From Polynucleobacter sp. MG-6-Vaara-E2 (GTDB taxonomy: Bacteria > Pseudomonadota > Gammaproteobacteria > Burkholderiales > Burkholderiaceae), in the NCBI RefSeq assembly GCF_018687695.1, contig NZ_CP061303.1:1505847-1569846 (forward strand): 64,000 nt of DNA. The letters are read 5' to 3'. A program made the translations under genes and the position numbers. The notes below the pieces were generated by a model, which did no database searches, was not told where the DNA came from, and saw only the letters and a list, made by a program, of their open reading frames with translations. Numbering within the stretch: position 1 is the first letter of the stretch; the number at the start of each line of letters is the position of its first letter. Shown here piece by piece: positions 33,524 to 41,927 of the stretch.

Positions 33524-35587
33524 ATGCTCTTCTCTCGAAACGTCTTGTTAACCCTTTTATTAATATGGGTTCCCGTGCTAGCAAATTCTGCAGAGGTGGA
33601 GTACGTCATTCTTCTCGAAAATGGGGCCAAAGCAGGCCATCAGATTGTCAAACGTCATGGCAATAAGGTCGAGGTTGACTTTGACTTTAAAGAAAATGGC
33701 AGGGGGCCAACGCTAAAAGAAAAAATCATTTTGGCCTCGGATGGAACGATGAAGCACTATCGCGTTTCAGGCACATCTGAAATGGGCGGAGAGGTCAATG
33801 AGAGTTTTGTAAACAAAAATAATTTAATTCAATGGCACTCCAATTCTGAGGATGGCTCAAGAAACATAAACCGAAGTGGTTTTTATCTCCCCATGAATTC
33901 TTCTTGGGAGGTGAACTCTTTAATGATCGGCGCCCTCAGTAAGAGTAAAAATAATTATTTACCGCTATTACCATCGGGTGGACTCAAACAAGAAGTGCTT
34001 GATGAGATAACCCTCACAAAAGGCTTACATCAGCAAAAAGTGAAGCTGATGATGCAGGTTGGCATAGGTCTAAAGCCAGATTTTATTTGGGCAACTTCGG
34101 GAAAGAATCCCAGATTATTTGCCGCTATTATTCCGGGCTATTCATACCTAGTTGAAAAGGGTTGGGAGGAGAACCTCACAGTACTCAGTGAAAAACAAAA
34201 TTTAGCCAACCAAAGGGTTCTCTTTCAAAAGGCTCAACAACTCCAACACCCAATCTATAGACCCTTTTTAATTAAAAATATTCGTCTATTTGATAGTAAG
34301 AATGCATTCTTAACAGAACCTCATGATGTATTGATTGAGGATAAACGAATAGTAAACATAACCCCCGCGAATTCTCTGCTTGAGTTTAAGGGTGACACTA
34401 TAGACGGTACTGGAAAAACGCTTTTACCCGGATTATTTGACATGCATACTCACATCAATAAATGGTCGGGCTTGTATCACTTATCTGCCGGTGTAACAAC
34501 AGTTCGTGACATGGGTAATTCAAATACTGAAGTTCAAGAGATCATTAGAGATAGTCGGAATGATCGATTGCTTTTTCCACACATTATCCCTGCTGGCTTC
34601 ATAGAGGGTAAAAGTGAATATGCATCGTCTGATGGAATCATGATTGAGACTCTTGAGCAAGCCAAGGAGGCAGTTGATTGGTATGCGGAGCATGGCTATC
34701 GTCACATCAAAATCTACAGCTCTTTTCCAAAAGAATTCGTCAAGGAAACCAGTGCCTATGCCCACGACAAGGGAATGACGGTTGGCGGTCATGTTCCTGG
34801 CTTTATGAAAGCTGATGAAGCGATTAATTCTGGATTTAATGAGCTAAACCACGTCAATCAAGTAGTACTCAACTTTTTAGCAAGTAATGAGACAGACACA
34901 AGAACATTAGAAAGATTTTATTTACCAGCCGAGCAAACCGGCTCAATAGACTTTGATTCTCAAGAAGTAAGAGAGTTTATTAAATTACTCAAAGATAAAG
35001 AAATCACCATAGATCCAACCTTATCCGCTTTTGATTTTATAAAGCAACAAGATGGCGAAATGGCAGATCCTTTTGCGAGCATTGCCGAACATTTACCGCC
35101 AGATCTTCAGCGCAGCTTTAAAACTGGAACGATGAATATTCCAGATACCGCAACTGCAAATAGATATAAGAACTCATACAATAAGATGGTCGAGCTTGTA
35201 GGTCTACTACATCAGAACGGAGTAACTCTTGTGGCTGGCACCGATACCTTGGCAGGATTTGGATTACATAGTGAATTAGAGCTTTATGTGAAGGCTGGAA
35301 TCTCTCCTGCAAAAGCTCTTCAAATCGCAACATGGAGTGGAGCTAAAGTTACTAACACGCTACATGACAGAGGCACTATTGAGGTAAATAAACTTGCTGA
35401 TCTAATCATTATCGATGGCGACCCAACCACCAATATTGAAGATATTAGAAAGATTTCTACAGTAATTACTAATGGCAAGAAGATTTATCCCCACGAGCTG
35501 CATATTGCACTCGGAGTTAAGCCTTTTGTTTCAGATGGCATCAGGATCGCCGCACAGCCTACAACAAATCGTCAATTGAATAAATAG
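33524..35587 (+). CDS. Secreted amidohydrolase-family protein with N-terminal extension
   Basis: 687 aa, signal peptide about 1-22. Residues 25-225 form a beta-rich region of unknown type. The amidohydrolase domain follows: LLPGLFDMHTHINKW (metal HxH), IKIYSSFP with the bridging lysine, GGHVPGF and HVNQ histidines, and AGTDTLAGFG with the catalytic Asp. This resembles imidazolonepropionase/prolidase-like peptidases and hydantoinase relatives of the periplasm. Probably cleaves an amide or ester of a natural polymer or peptide. A small hairpin after the stop (TAGCC / GGCTA) may be a terminator. Confidence 0.85.
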   Translation: MLFSRNVLLTLLLIWVPVLANSAEVEYVILLENGAKAGHQIVKRHGNKVEVDFDFKENGRGPTLKEKIILASDGTMKHYRVSGTSEMGGEVNESFVNKNNLIQWHSNSEDGSRNINRSGFYLPMNSSWEVNSLMIGALSKSKNNYLPLLPSGGLKQEVLDEITLTKGLHQQKVKLMMQVGIGLKPDFIWATSGKNPRLFAAIIPGYSYLVEKGWEENLTVLSEKQNLANQRVLFQKAQQLQHPIYRPFLIKNIRLFDSKNAFLTEPHDVLIEDKRIVNITPANSLLEFKGDTIDGTGKTLLPGLFDMHTHINKWSGLYHLSAGVTTVRDMGNSNTEVQEIIRDSRNDRLLFPHIIPAGFIEGKSEYASSDGIMIETLEQAKEAVDWYAEHGYRHIKIYSSFPKEFVKETSAYAHDKGMTVGGHVPGFMKADEAINSGFNELNHVNQVVLNFLASNETDTRTLERFYLPAEQTGSIDFDSQEVREFIKLLKDKEITIDPTLSAFDFIKQQDGEMADPFASIAEHLPPDLQRSFKTGTMNIPDTATANRYKNSYNKMVELVGLLHQNGVTLVAGTDTLAGFGLHSELELYVKAGISPAKALQIATWSGAKVTNTLHDRGTIEVNKLADLIIIDGDPTTNIEDIRKISTVITNGKKIYPHELHIALGVKPFVSDGIRIAAQPTTNRQLNK

Positions 35588-35676
35588 CCAATAAGATGGC
35601 TATAGAGATTCTTGGTGGCCCTAGGCAGAATTGAGGAGGGCCTAGGATGCCCAAACCTAGCTTTCTATCGTGATGC

Positions 35677-36042
35677 CTATTGATTCAGCCTTGAAACTGA
35701 TAAGGCTCTCTTGTCTATTACTAACAGCTCCTCACTGGGGCAAATAAGAACATTTCGATAGCGGATAGGATTATATTCATACGCCCCACTGCTTGACACT
35801 TTCCACCTTGAACCATCATATAGCGTAAATGTATCCATAGGATTGCCATAGAAGGTAAGCGGCTCTTTTATAGAGGACTTATGGCAAGTAACCGCATTGG
35901 CAGTTGACTCACGAGCTCCACCTAGAGAAGCCTGAGACGAGACATTCCCAGCTAAAACCAATGCAATAAAGGTCGCAATTAACCCTTTAAAGCCGTGAGA
36001 GGTCTTGAATTTAATGAGGTGAAGTGTTGGCCAAAAATGCAT
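35677..36042 (-). CDS. Hypothetical exported protein
   Basis: 121 aa. A hydrophobic helix at about 20-36 followed by small residues suggests a signal anchor. The later segment has two cysteines (AVTCHKSSIKE and VLICPSEELL) that could form a disulfide, with an aromatic GSRWKVSSSGAYEY stretch. No family recognised. Start position is uncertain. It lies between the amidohydrolase and the winged-helix gene on the minus strand. Confidence 0.5.
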   Translation of the reverse strand: MHFWPTLHLIKFKTSHGFKGLIATFIALVLAGNVSSQASLGGARESTANAVTCHKSSIKEPLTFYGNPMDTFTLYDGSRWKVSSSGAYEYNPIRYRNVLICPSEELLVIDKRALSVSRLNQ

Positions 36043-36137
36043 TTGAGAATGCTATCGGCTTACTTAGAAAAACTCTAGAACTATCGTTACTTAAATTTAC
36101 AAGAAATATTTTGAATTTTTATAGACTTTATAAAGAC

Positions 36138-36488
36138 TTAAAGTCTGGTTGCCTTGCTCAAACATTCAGATAATTGTTGATAGTACTTTTCAGCTTTGGC
36201 GGTAATGTGAACCGACTTTCTGCGACCATCAGCCTTATCGTCGACAAGCTGGATAAAGCCTTTGCTGACCAAATTCTTAAGGCGCCCATGAAGAGTTGCT
36301 TGAGATCCAAATTTCTCGAGCAGGATGACATCACCAACCAGCAGTGTTTCGCCATTTACAGAAGCAAGATAAATATGATTGAGGAGTTGCTCCTCAACAG
36401 AGTCTAATTTCTTACTTGGGCTCATACGATCCAAAGAGTCCAAGGCATTCAGAAATCGGGCGTAGGCTGAAGGTTTAATAGCTTTCAT
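36138..36488 (-). CDS. Winged-helix (MarR-like) regulator
   Basis: 116 aa from ATG 36488 (MKAIKPSAYARF), chosen over an earlier start at 36521 in another gene's upstream region. Helix-turn-helix part VGDVILLEKFGSQATLHGRL, then a wing of the form GFIQLVDDKADGRRKSVHIT, as in MarR/DUF-type regulators. Its start lies 71 nt from that of the divergent membrane protein gene. Confidence 0.7.
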   Translation of the reverse strand: MKAIKPSAYARFLNALDSLDRMSPSKKLDSVEEQLLNHIYLASVNGETLLVGDVILLEKFGSQATLHGRLKNLVSKGFIQLVDDKADGRRKSVHITAKAEKYYQQLSECLSKATRL

Positions 36489-36558
36489 GCGGTCAATTTT
36501 ACCCCCCCGCAGGGTAAACACTAGTGTGCTATGTATTTTTAAAATCCATAATTATTCA

Positions 36559-37131
36559 ATGCCGTATTTAAAGGCTTTAGGCCAATTTCTCTTTGAAATA
36601 TTTGTTAGCGCTACTCTTTACATAGCATTCTTTTATTTCAATCAATTCATTACTACCCCACTGGAAGAAGCTAGAGGTGTAAATTGGATTTTTCTACCAG
36701 CCGGTATTCGCATCTTTATTACTCTTATCCTTGATTACTCTGGGGCTTTAGGTTTAGCCGCAGCTTCTATATTTATTAATTACATTGGCTTTTTTGAAGC
36801 AGATTCGATCTCAACCATGGGAATAGCCGTCATCTGTGGATTAGCTCCACTATTAGGTAGGCATTTTGTGATTCACAACCTAAACGTTGAGCCTGATCTG
36901 AGTAATATTTCATTAAAGCAACTTTTAATAGTTATCCTAGCTTACTCTTTACTAAATTCGGGGTTACATCAATTATGGTTTGTGGTTAGAGGCCTAGATT
37001 CGGGAAGCTGGAATCACTTTGTTGCCATGTTTTGTGGAGACGTTGCGGGATCAATACTATTTGTAGCTGTTATCAAATATGGGATTGACCTTATTAAGGG
37101 CAGATTGGGTAGAGGCAACCTAATTGAGTAG
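36559..37131 (+). CDS. MASE1-like polytopic membrane protein
   Basis: 190 aa from ATG 36559 (MPYLKALGQF). Six or so hydrophobic segments; NWIFLPAGIRIFITLILDYSGA resembles MASE1 sensor domains of signalling proteins, but no cytoplasmic output domain follows. Could be a truncated or stand-alone sensor membrane module. It ends 163 bp before the tRNA fragment at 37.3 kb, that is on the ancestral side of the candidate attachment site. Confidence 0.6.
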   Translation: MPYLKALGQFLFEIFVSATLYIAFFYFNQFITTPLEEARGVNWIFLPAGIRIFITLILDYSGALGLAAASIFINYIGFFEADSISTMGIAVICGLAPLLGRHFVIHNLNVEPDLSNISLKQLLIVILAYSLLNSGLHQLWFVVRGLDSGSWNHFVAMFCGDVAGSILFVAVIKYGIDLIKGRLGRGNLIE

Positions 37132-37250
37132 CGCCCTTTAAAAGTACGACTCTTGAAAAGGGCATCAAGAGTAAGAACGGCAAAACAGCATCTCCAACCA
37201 TACTTATTGGCATATTTAATGCTCAAGTAAGTCAATAGACTCTGAAGCCC

Positions 37251-37285
37251 AAAATACAAAACCCCCACCATTGCTGATGAGGGTT
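37251..37285 (-). terminator. Terminator following the tRNA-Met fragment
   Basis: On the minus strand AACCCTCATCA-GCAA-TGGTGGGGGTT pairs with three G-T wobbles and is followed by TTGTATTTT. It lies directly after the CCA end of the tRNA fragment, as an original tRNA terminator would. Confidence 0.65.
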
Positions 37286-37293
37286 TGCTTTTC

Positions 37294-37338
37294 TGGTGGG
37301 CCCACCAGGACTTGAACCTGGGACCAAAGGATTATGAG
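37294..37338 (-). tRNA. tRNA-Met (CAT) 3'-end fragment, candidate attachment site
   Basis: On the minus strand the sequence runs from the anticodon loop (CTCATAAT) through TCCTTTGGTCCCAGG, the T-arm CAGGTTCAAGTCCTG and acceptor strand TGGGCCC to ACCA. The partner 5' half is absent: bases upstream of the anticodon loop do not pair with the 3' anticodon stem, and no D-arm follows. This is what integration at a tRNA 3' end leaves at the far end of an element. It is not a functional tRNA. Confidence 0.75.
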
Positions 37339-37395
37339 AGCAGACATCCAAGGTAGACCATTATAAACAGGGGGTCTGCGGGTGGTCAGTGTCGG

Positions 37396-37419
37396 TGTGT
37401 AAGCAAATGTGTAAGCAAA
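37396..37419. repeat. Tandem direct repeat, 2 x 12 bp
   Basis: Two exact adjacent copies of TGTGTAAGCAAA, 58-81 bp from the tRNA fragment. Such short direct repeats beside an attachment core are commonly arm-binding sites of tyrosine integrases. Confidence 0.7.
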
Positions 37420-37450
37420 TTCACGCATGTACTAAAAGAGCTCTCTCACT

Positions 37451-37471
37451 CTTTGGTTTTCAAAACCAAAG
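37451..37471. repeat. 21-bp palindrome CTTTGGTTTT-C-AAAACCAAAG
   Basis: Perfect 10-bp inverted repeat around a single C in the gene-free region. No T-run follows on either strand at the expected distance, so it is not a good terminator. No second copy was seen in the window. Confidence 0.6.
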
Positions 37472-37526
37472 GATTTTAGAGCAACCATCTAACACTTCGT
37501 TGCTCCAAAGTACTTTTGGGTGAACG

Positions 37527-37547
37527 AGCGTTACTTTAAGTAACGCT
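37527..37547. repeat. 21-bp palindrome AGCGTTACTT-T-AAGTAACGCT, copy 1
   Basis: Perfect 10-bp inverted repeat about a single base, lying 43 bp after the HD-GYP stop codon on the minus strand. The same arms recur at 47994-48014. Neither copy has a terminator T-run. Confidence 0.8.
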
Positions 37548-37589
37548 TGATTGAACAATGACCGCCAATCCTTATTCCAAAAAATTTCT

Positions 37590-38603
37590 TTAAATTAGTG
37601 GTGGGAATGCATATCCATCGACTTTAAATACCTTTAAGCAAGCCTTAACTACATCAGCATCAAATAGCTTGTCACTACCCATAGCAATCTCTTCTAATGC
37701 GGCATCTATACCCTTACCTTTTCTATAAGGACGATCTGATGACATTGCCTCTACAGTATCTGCCACAGCCAGAATTCGGGCCTCTTCACAGACTACATCG
37801 CCTTTAATTGCGTTGGGATAGCCACTGCCATCTAAACGCTCATGATGCTGTAAAACTGTTTGAGCAATATTCCAGGGAAAGTGAATATGTTTGAGCATAT
37901 CGTAACCGGCTTGAACATGGTTTCTTAACATTGCCACCTCAAAGTTACTTAAGGCAATAGGCTTCGTTAGAATTTCTGCGGGTATGGTAATTTTTCCAAT
38001 ATCGTGAACTAAAGCGGCCATACGAATACCCTCAATTGTATGTAAAGGTAAATTCATTTCGGCAGCAATTGCTACAGCTAAATTTGCTACACGCTTTTGA
38101 TGTCCGCCAGTATAGGGATCACGAGCAACAATGACGTTGGCAAGAGTATCAACCATTTCATTCATAGAAATATTGACGGAGTGTTGATACTCAAGCAATT
38201 CTTTTTCAAGTTTTTTTCTATCTGAAATGTCGCGAATATTACATTGAATAACACGATCGCCATTAACGCCATAGGCATTGCTGACGAACTCTACATTGAT
38301 AATTTGCTCATCTTTTCTTTTTAATGGCAAATCTTCATATCGTATGTAGCCTTTGTCTTTAAGCACAGTAAATGCCGTTAAGGCCGCGGCTTTATCTACC
38401 ATTGCGCCAATTTCCCATAACTCTTTACCGATGAGCTCATCCCTCGTAAAGCCTAGTAGGTTAGTAATAAATGGATTAGCGTCTTGAATAACGCCTGTTT
38501 GAAAATCAAGGATCAAGATGCCATCTTGAGCGGTCTCAAATAATCGCCTATAGCGAAGTTCTGACTGTTTAACTATCTGCTCTTTGCTTAATTCATCTGT
38601 CAT
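37590..38603 (-). CDS. PAS domain-containing HD-GYP c-di-GMP phosphodiesterase
   Basis: 337 aa, soluble. PAS domain at about 15-130 (LFETAQDGILILDFQTG; a PAC-like end around NVEFVSNAYG), then HD-GYP with H200-D201 in LVHDIGKI and HHERLDGSGYP at 253-263 including the GYP signature. The enzyme should break down c-di-GMP to pGpG or GMP in response to the PAS input. Divergent from the diguanylate cyclase, with the starts 135 bp apart: a make-and-break pair. Confidence 0.9.
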   Translation of the reverse strand: MTDELSKEQIVKQSELRYRRLFETAQDGILILDFQTGVIQDANPFITNLLGFTRDELIGKELWEIGAMVDKAAALTAFTVLKDKGYIRYEDLPLKRKDEQIINVEFVSNAYGVNGDRVIQCNIRDISDRKKLEKELLEYQHSVNISMNEMVDTLANVIVARDPYTGGHQKRVANLAVAIAAEMNLPLHTIEGIRMAALVHDIGKITIPAEILTKPIALSNFEVAMLRNHVQAGYDMLKHIHFPWNIAQTVLQHHERLDGSGYPNAIKGDVVCEEARILAVADTVEAMSSDRPYRKGKGIDAALEEIAMGSDKLFDADVVKACLKVFKVDGYAFPPLI

Positions 38604-38738
38604 ACGCTGTTTTTGTGAGTTTTGTGGAATTCCTCACCCTTTTGTTCAGTGTATACCCATTAGTTCTTGTATCTATGGACTTTCTTTAAATTTTTAGTTG
38701 TAATCTATCTAATCTAATCATGAAATTTAAGGCACGCT

Positions 38739-39590
38739 TTGTATATAACAATTGGCCTTTACTGCTTATCACTACTCTGCCAGGTCTTTGCCTCGCTTAT
38801 TAGCCTGTCATTATTTCGACATTCAGTAACGATATATCGCTGGGGCTGGTTATTTTTAGCTACTGGTCTTGGCTTAATGATTGGCAGAAGAATTGGTCCA
38901 ATATTTCATATCTTTGAGTCTGGTCGCTTCGACTTATTAGACGCAATATTGTCACTGCCAATTTCAGGATTCTTATTGCTCGGCGTTCTTGGACTTAGGA
39001 AATTAATTATCAAGTCTGATAACAATCAACTGATGCTCGAAACTCTTGCTCAGCACGACCCCCTCACTAATAGTTTAAGTCGCACTGAAATACTCTATCG
39101 AGTCTCGGAAGAAATTGAACGCTCGCGTAGAAATAAACACTCTTTTGCTTTATTAGAAATGGACATTGATCATTTTAAAGATGTAAATGATCAGCTTGGT
39201 CATCATGTTGGCGATGAAGTTTTAATTAATTTAGTAAGGCAATCCCAAGAAGTCCTTCGCTCCATCGACACGGTTGGCCGTATTGGGGGGGAAGAATTTC
39301 TAATTCTTTTACCAGAAACAGATGCTACAGGGGCTGCTCAAATTGCCGAGCGTTTGCGCGAACACATAGCCAATACGGCAAATGAAACAAGCTCCTCTTC
39401 CTCAATAAAAATCACAATTAGTATTGGGGGAACGATTTTTAACCCGAATGAAAACATGGAATATAAGCAGGACATACTTTTAAATGAATTACTCAATCAG
39501 GCTGACTTAGCAATGTATCAAGCTAAAAATGAAGGGCGAAATCGTGTTGCCTTTTGGGGCGCCTCTACCCCCCCCCTTAAGAGGGCATGA
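38739..39590 (+). CDS. Membrane diguanylate cyclase (GGDEF) with I-site
   Basis: 283 aa from TTG 38739; a stop lies six codons upstream in this frame and AAGG is 6 nt before the TTG. Three membrane helices (about 3-26, 34-54, 68-90), then a GGDEF domain with active site GGEEF (183-187) and the inhibitory RXXD motif RSID (174-177) at the right spacing. Makes c-di-GMP with product inhibition. Paired with the HD-GYP protein and upstream of the exopolysaccharide genes. Confidence 0.9.
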   Translation: MYITIGLYCLSLLCQVFASLISLSLFRHSVTIYRWGWLFLATGLGLMIGRRIGPIFHIFESGRFDLLDAILSLPISGFLLLGVLGLRKLIIKSDNNQLMLETLAQHDPLTNSLSRTEILYRVSEEIERSRRNKHSFALLEMDIDHFKDVNDQLGHHVGDEVLINLVRQSQEVLRSIDTVGRIGGEEFLILLPETDATGAAQIAERLREHIANTANETSSSSSIKITISIGGTIFNPNENMEYKQDILLNELLNQADLAMYQAKNEGRNRVAFWGASTPPLKRA

Positions 39591-39592
39591 TA

Positions 39593-39760
39593 TTAAAACG
39601 GGATGATCAACTCTTCCATCACATAGCGATAAAAGTAATTAGGCCCTAAAAACCTAGCAGACTTTCCATAACCTGCCCGAGTCTTAAAGTAATAATCATT
39701 TGATGCTACTGGGCTCGTAGCCGCGAACTCAACATTAGTATTGATATCTCTATATTCTTG
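39593..39760 (-). pseudogene. Remnant of a beta-barrel-like protein C-terminus
   Basis: An open frame of 55 codons on the minus strand ending at TAA 39593, bounded by an in-frame stop at 39761 and lacking a start codon. The peptide has alternating aromatic residues and ends in F (NDYYFKTRAGYGKSARF; NYFYRYVMEELIIPF), like the last strands of an outer-membrane beta-barrel. It follows the deacetylase-barrel gene. Probably a decayed gene; the family is not identified. Confidence 0.4.
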
Positions 39761-39818
39761 CTATGGCTTAACGCACACCGTTTGCATCAAATTAAGGAAA
39801 CTCATTGCCTATTTTCGA

Positions 39819-41927
39819 TTAAAAAGTGTATTTAAAATGCGCATCCAAATAATAGTACTGATAATTACTAGCCGCACTGATATCAGTGCCAAGTGCTACA
39901 CCATAAGTGATTGCCTTATTTTGAACATGGTCTAAAGCGAACCTTCCCGAGCCAGCAAAGATTTTTGTTCCTGCAGCATTAGCTTGTCCAGCATCAACCC
40001 AACCACTATATATATTTTCACCTAGAACCTTTCGCCAGCCGAGGCCAGTAGTAAGTCTCTGATAGTATTGTGGAGAATAGAAAAGTGGAGTATCTGCCTG
40101 ACTATTAATATAGTAACGGTCCTTAATGTAAATGTGTACGCCCTCGTAAGCAGTCATCGCATAAATTTTTGCAGTTCCACCAGTTTGAGTATTTCCTTGC
40201 GTGAAATAGCTTTGAGTTCCGCTAAGCGATAGGCCTCCATAATCGTTGTATAGATCTCCTCCAATATTCCATCCCTGCTGAGTAACACCTTGTTGAAGAC
40301 CTAAAACTGAATTGACTACATCACCGTAGACCCCAAATGCAATTAAGCTATTTGCATTCACAAATTTCATAGCTGTCATATCACCAACTAAATAGTTTTT
40401 TCCACTTAATACTCCAATACCCAAACCACCCTTTAATGCATAGTTACCATCGTTATAGTTAGCCAAGAACTGTAACTCCTGACCTAAATATGTAGCGCCT
40501 GGGTTGCTATAGACAGTCTGCGCAAGACCAACACCAAAATCCTGTCTTCGTGGATCAATGAGCGTAATACGATCTACTTGAGCAATAGGTAATAGGCTTA
40601 TCCTTGGAAAGCCTTTTATTTCTTCGCTAAGTTGAGTAGTGTTAATACTCTCTACAGCTTCAGATACAGTTTGTACCAGTACTTGACTAGCATCGATATA
40701 TTGAATTATTTCTAAAAATAATTCAGGGCTAATATTTTCATCTGTACTACGAGCAGCACTAAATGTATGAAAATTTAATACTAAATATTCATGATTAGAT
40801 TTTGCATCATCAATCCATTTTTTAACCTGAGCTAAAGTAGTCCAACGATCAATGCTCATACGGTTAATTCTGTAGTCACTAATAGTACTTCCAGCATTGC
40901 TTGTACTATCAACATTTAGGCCATACTTGAAATGTTTTAACACTAAAGCATTAATTCGTGGATCATCTAGACCGCCAGGATAAGCAAAATACTCACGACC
41001 AGCATATTGGCGATCCTTTAAATAAGAGGCTGTTGAGCCAAGAAAACTATCAACCTCCTGCGTCGACATGGCTCGAAGGTTATAGTTAATATCATGACCG
41101 CCAATATTCCAACCATCTCTTGCAAATAGATCAAGCTGCTTTTGTGACAAGAATCCTTTTTGTCCAATTGCAGATGGATCAATGAATAGCGAACCTTTCA
41201 TCCCGTATTGATCCATGATGCGCTTTGCAATAAGACTATCGAGATCACCATCATCGATGGTAATGCTAATACGCGCAATGCTACCGTTGTCAATAATTTG
41301 AAATCCAGCTATTTCAGTCTCTACTCGTGACACACCTTTGTCACGTACTCTCCATAATGCAGAGTAAATATCAAGCATGTTGGGACTATTGTATGAAAAG
41401 AAATTACTAATGGGCGCTGTTACTTCCACCCAATTATTATTAGTTTGACCATGTAATTTCTCTGTGAGGTCAAGCGTAAAGCTACGAGTAAAAGAGTCAT
41501 CTCCCGAACTTAAAATAAGACTAAGCTCTTTAATCTGAGACCAGTTCGAGACTTTAACTCGAAACCGAAGGCTCTTATTTCGCATTGAAATAGGTTTAGG
41601 GAAATTGTAAAAAGTACCAGCCATATTTTCAGATGATGTAGACACCCTGAGTGACTTACGCTCCTGAGTCATCACCTCGATATCATTCGCCTCATAATAG
41701 GGCTGAAATGGTGAATCAAAAATAATCCCATCCTGACCATTCTTTCCATCACGCCAGTACTCAGCCATGATCTTGCTAACAGAATTACGCTCTGTATCGA
41801 CACTTTGATAAATTCTCGCACCCAATGGAAGCCCCTGAGCAATAGCAAGGGGCGTTATTACAATCTGTGCAAATAGGATATATATTAAAGATTGCTTCAG
41901 TAATTTGAAGAGGAGAAAGTTTCTCAT
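39819..41927 (-). CDS. Polysaccharide deacetylase-like protein fused to an outer-membrane beta-barrel
   Basis: 702 aa. Signal peptide (to about AIA-QG), a beta-sandwich region (about 90-215), then a NodB-type deacetylase domain (about 218-420) with SITIDDGD (223-228), GGHDINYN (H278) and YFAYPGG (313-319). The second metal histidine of the usual H(S/T)xxH motif is replaced by Tyr282. From about 425 to 702 the sequence is beta-rich with alternating polar and hydrophobic strands and ends in F, like an outer-membrane barrel. It resembles a merger of PgaB-type deacetylase with a PgaA-like pore. Its start overlaps the GT2 gene by 4 nt. Confidence 0.75.
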   Translation of the reverse strand: MRNFLLFKLLKQSLIYILFAQIVITPLAIAQGLPLGARIYQSVDTERNSVSKIMAEYWRDGKNGQDGIIFDSPFQPYYEANDIEVMTQERKSLRVSTSSENMAGTFYNFPKPISMRNKSLRFRVKVSNWSQIKELSLILSSGDDSFTRSFTLDLTEKLHGQTNNNWVEVTAPISNFFSYNSPNMLDIYSALWRVRDKGVSRVETEIAGFQIIDNGSIARISITIDDGDLDSLIAKRIMDQYGMKGSLFIDPSAIGQKGFLSQKQLDLFARDGWNIGGHDINYNLRAMSTQEVDSFLGSTASYLKDRQYAGREYFAYPGGLDDPRINALVLKHFKYGLNVDSTSNAGSTISDYRINRMSIDRWTTLAQVKKWIDDAKSNHEYLVLNFHTFSAARSTDENISPELFLEIIQYIDASQVLVQTVSEAVESINTTQLSEEIKGFPRISLLPIAQVDRITLIDPRRQDFGVGLAQTVYSNPGATYLGQELQFLANYNDGNYALKGGLGIGVLSGKNYLVGDMTAMKFVNANSLIAFGVYGDVVNSVLGLQQGVTQQGWNIGGDLYNDYGGLSLSGTQSYFTQGNTQTGGTAKIYAMTAYEGVHIYIKDRYYINSQADTPLFYSPQYYQRLTTGLGWRKVLGENIYSGWVDAGQANAAGTKIFAGSGRFALDHVQNKAITYGVALGTDISAASNYQYYYLDAHFKYTF

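Larger units (their letters stand above)
37132..37589. other. Gene-free region with attachment-site-like structures
   Basis: 458 bp with no supported gene. In order it holds a minus-strand terminator (37251-37285), a tRNA-Met 3' fragment (37294-37338), tandem 12-bp repeats (37396-37419), a 21-bp palindrome (37451-37471) and another 21-bp palindrome shared with 48.0 kb (37527-37547). A short reading frame crossing the fragment reads as the antisense of tRNA sequence and is not a gene. Confidence 0.75.

Noticed and set aside
33367..33630. Frame antisense to the 5' end of the amidohydrolase
   Set aside because: Overlaps the signal-peptide region of a clear gene and has no recognisable domain.
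37216..37428. Seventy-codon minus-strand frame across the tRNA fragment
   Set aside because: It translates the tRNA-Met remnant and its tandem repeats, a known source of spurious proteins.
37441..37500. The TTTGGTTTTCAAAACCAAA hairpin considered as a tRNA anticodon arm
   Set aside because: No acceptor, D or T arm surrounds it.
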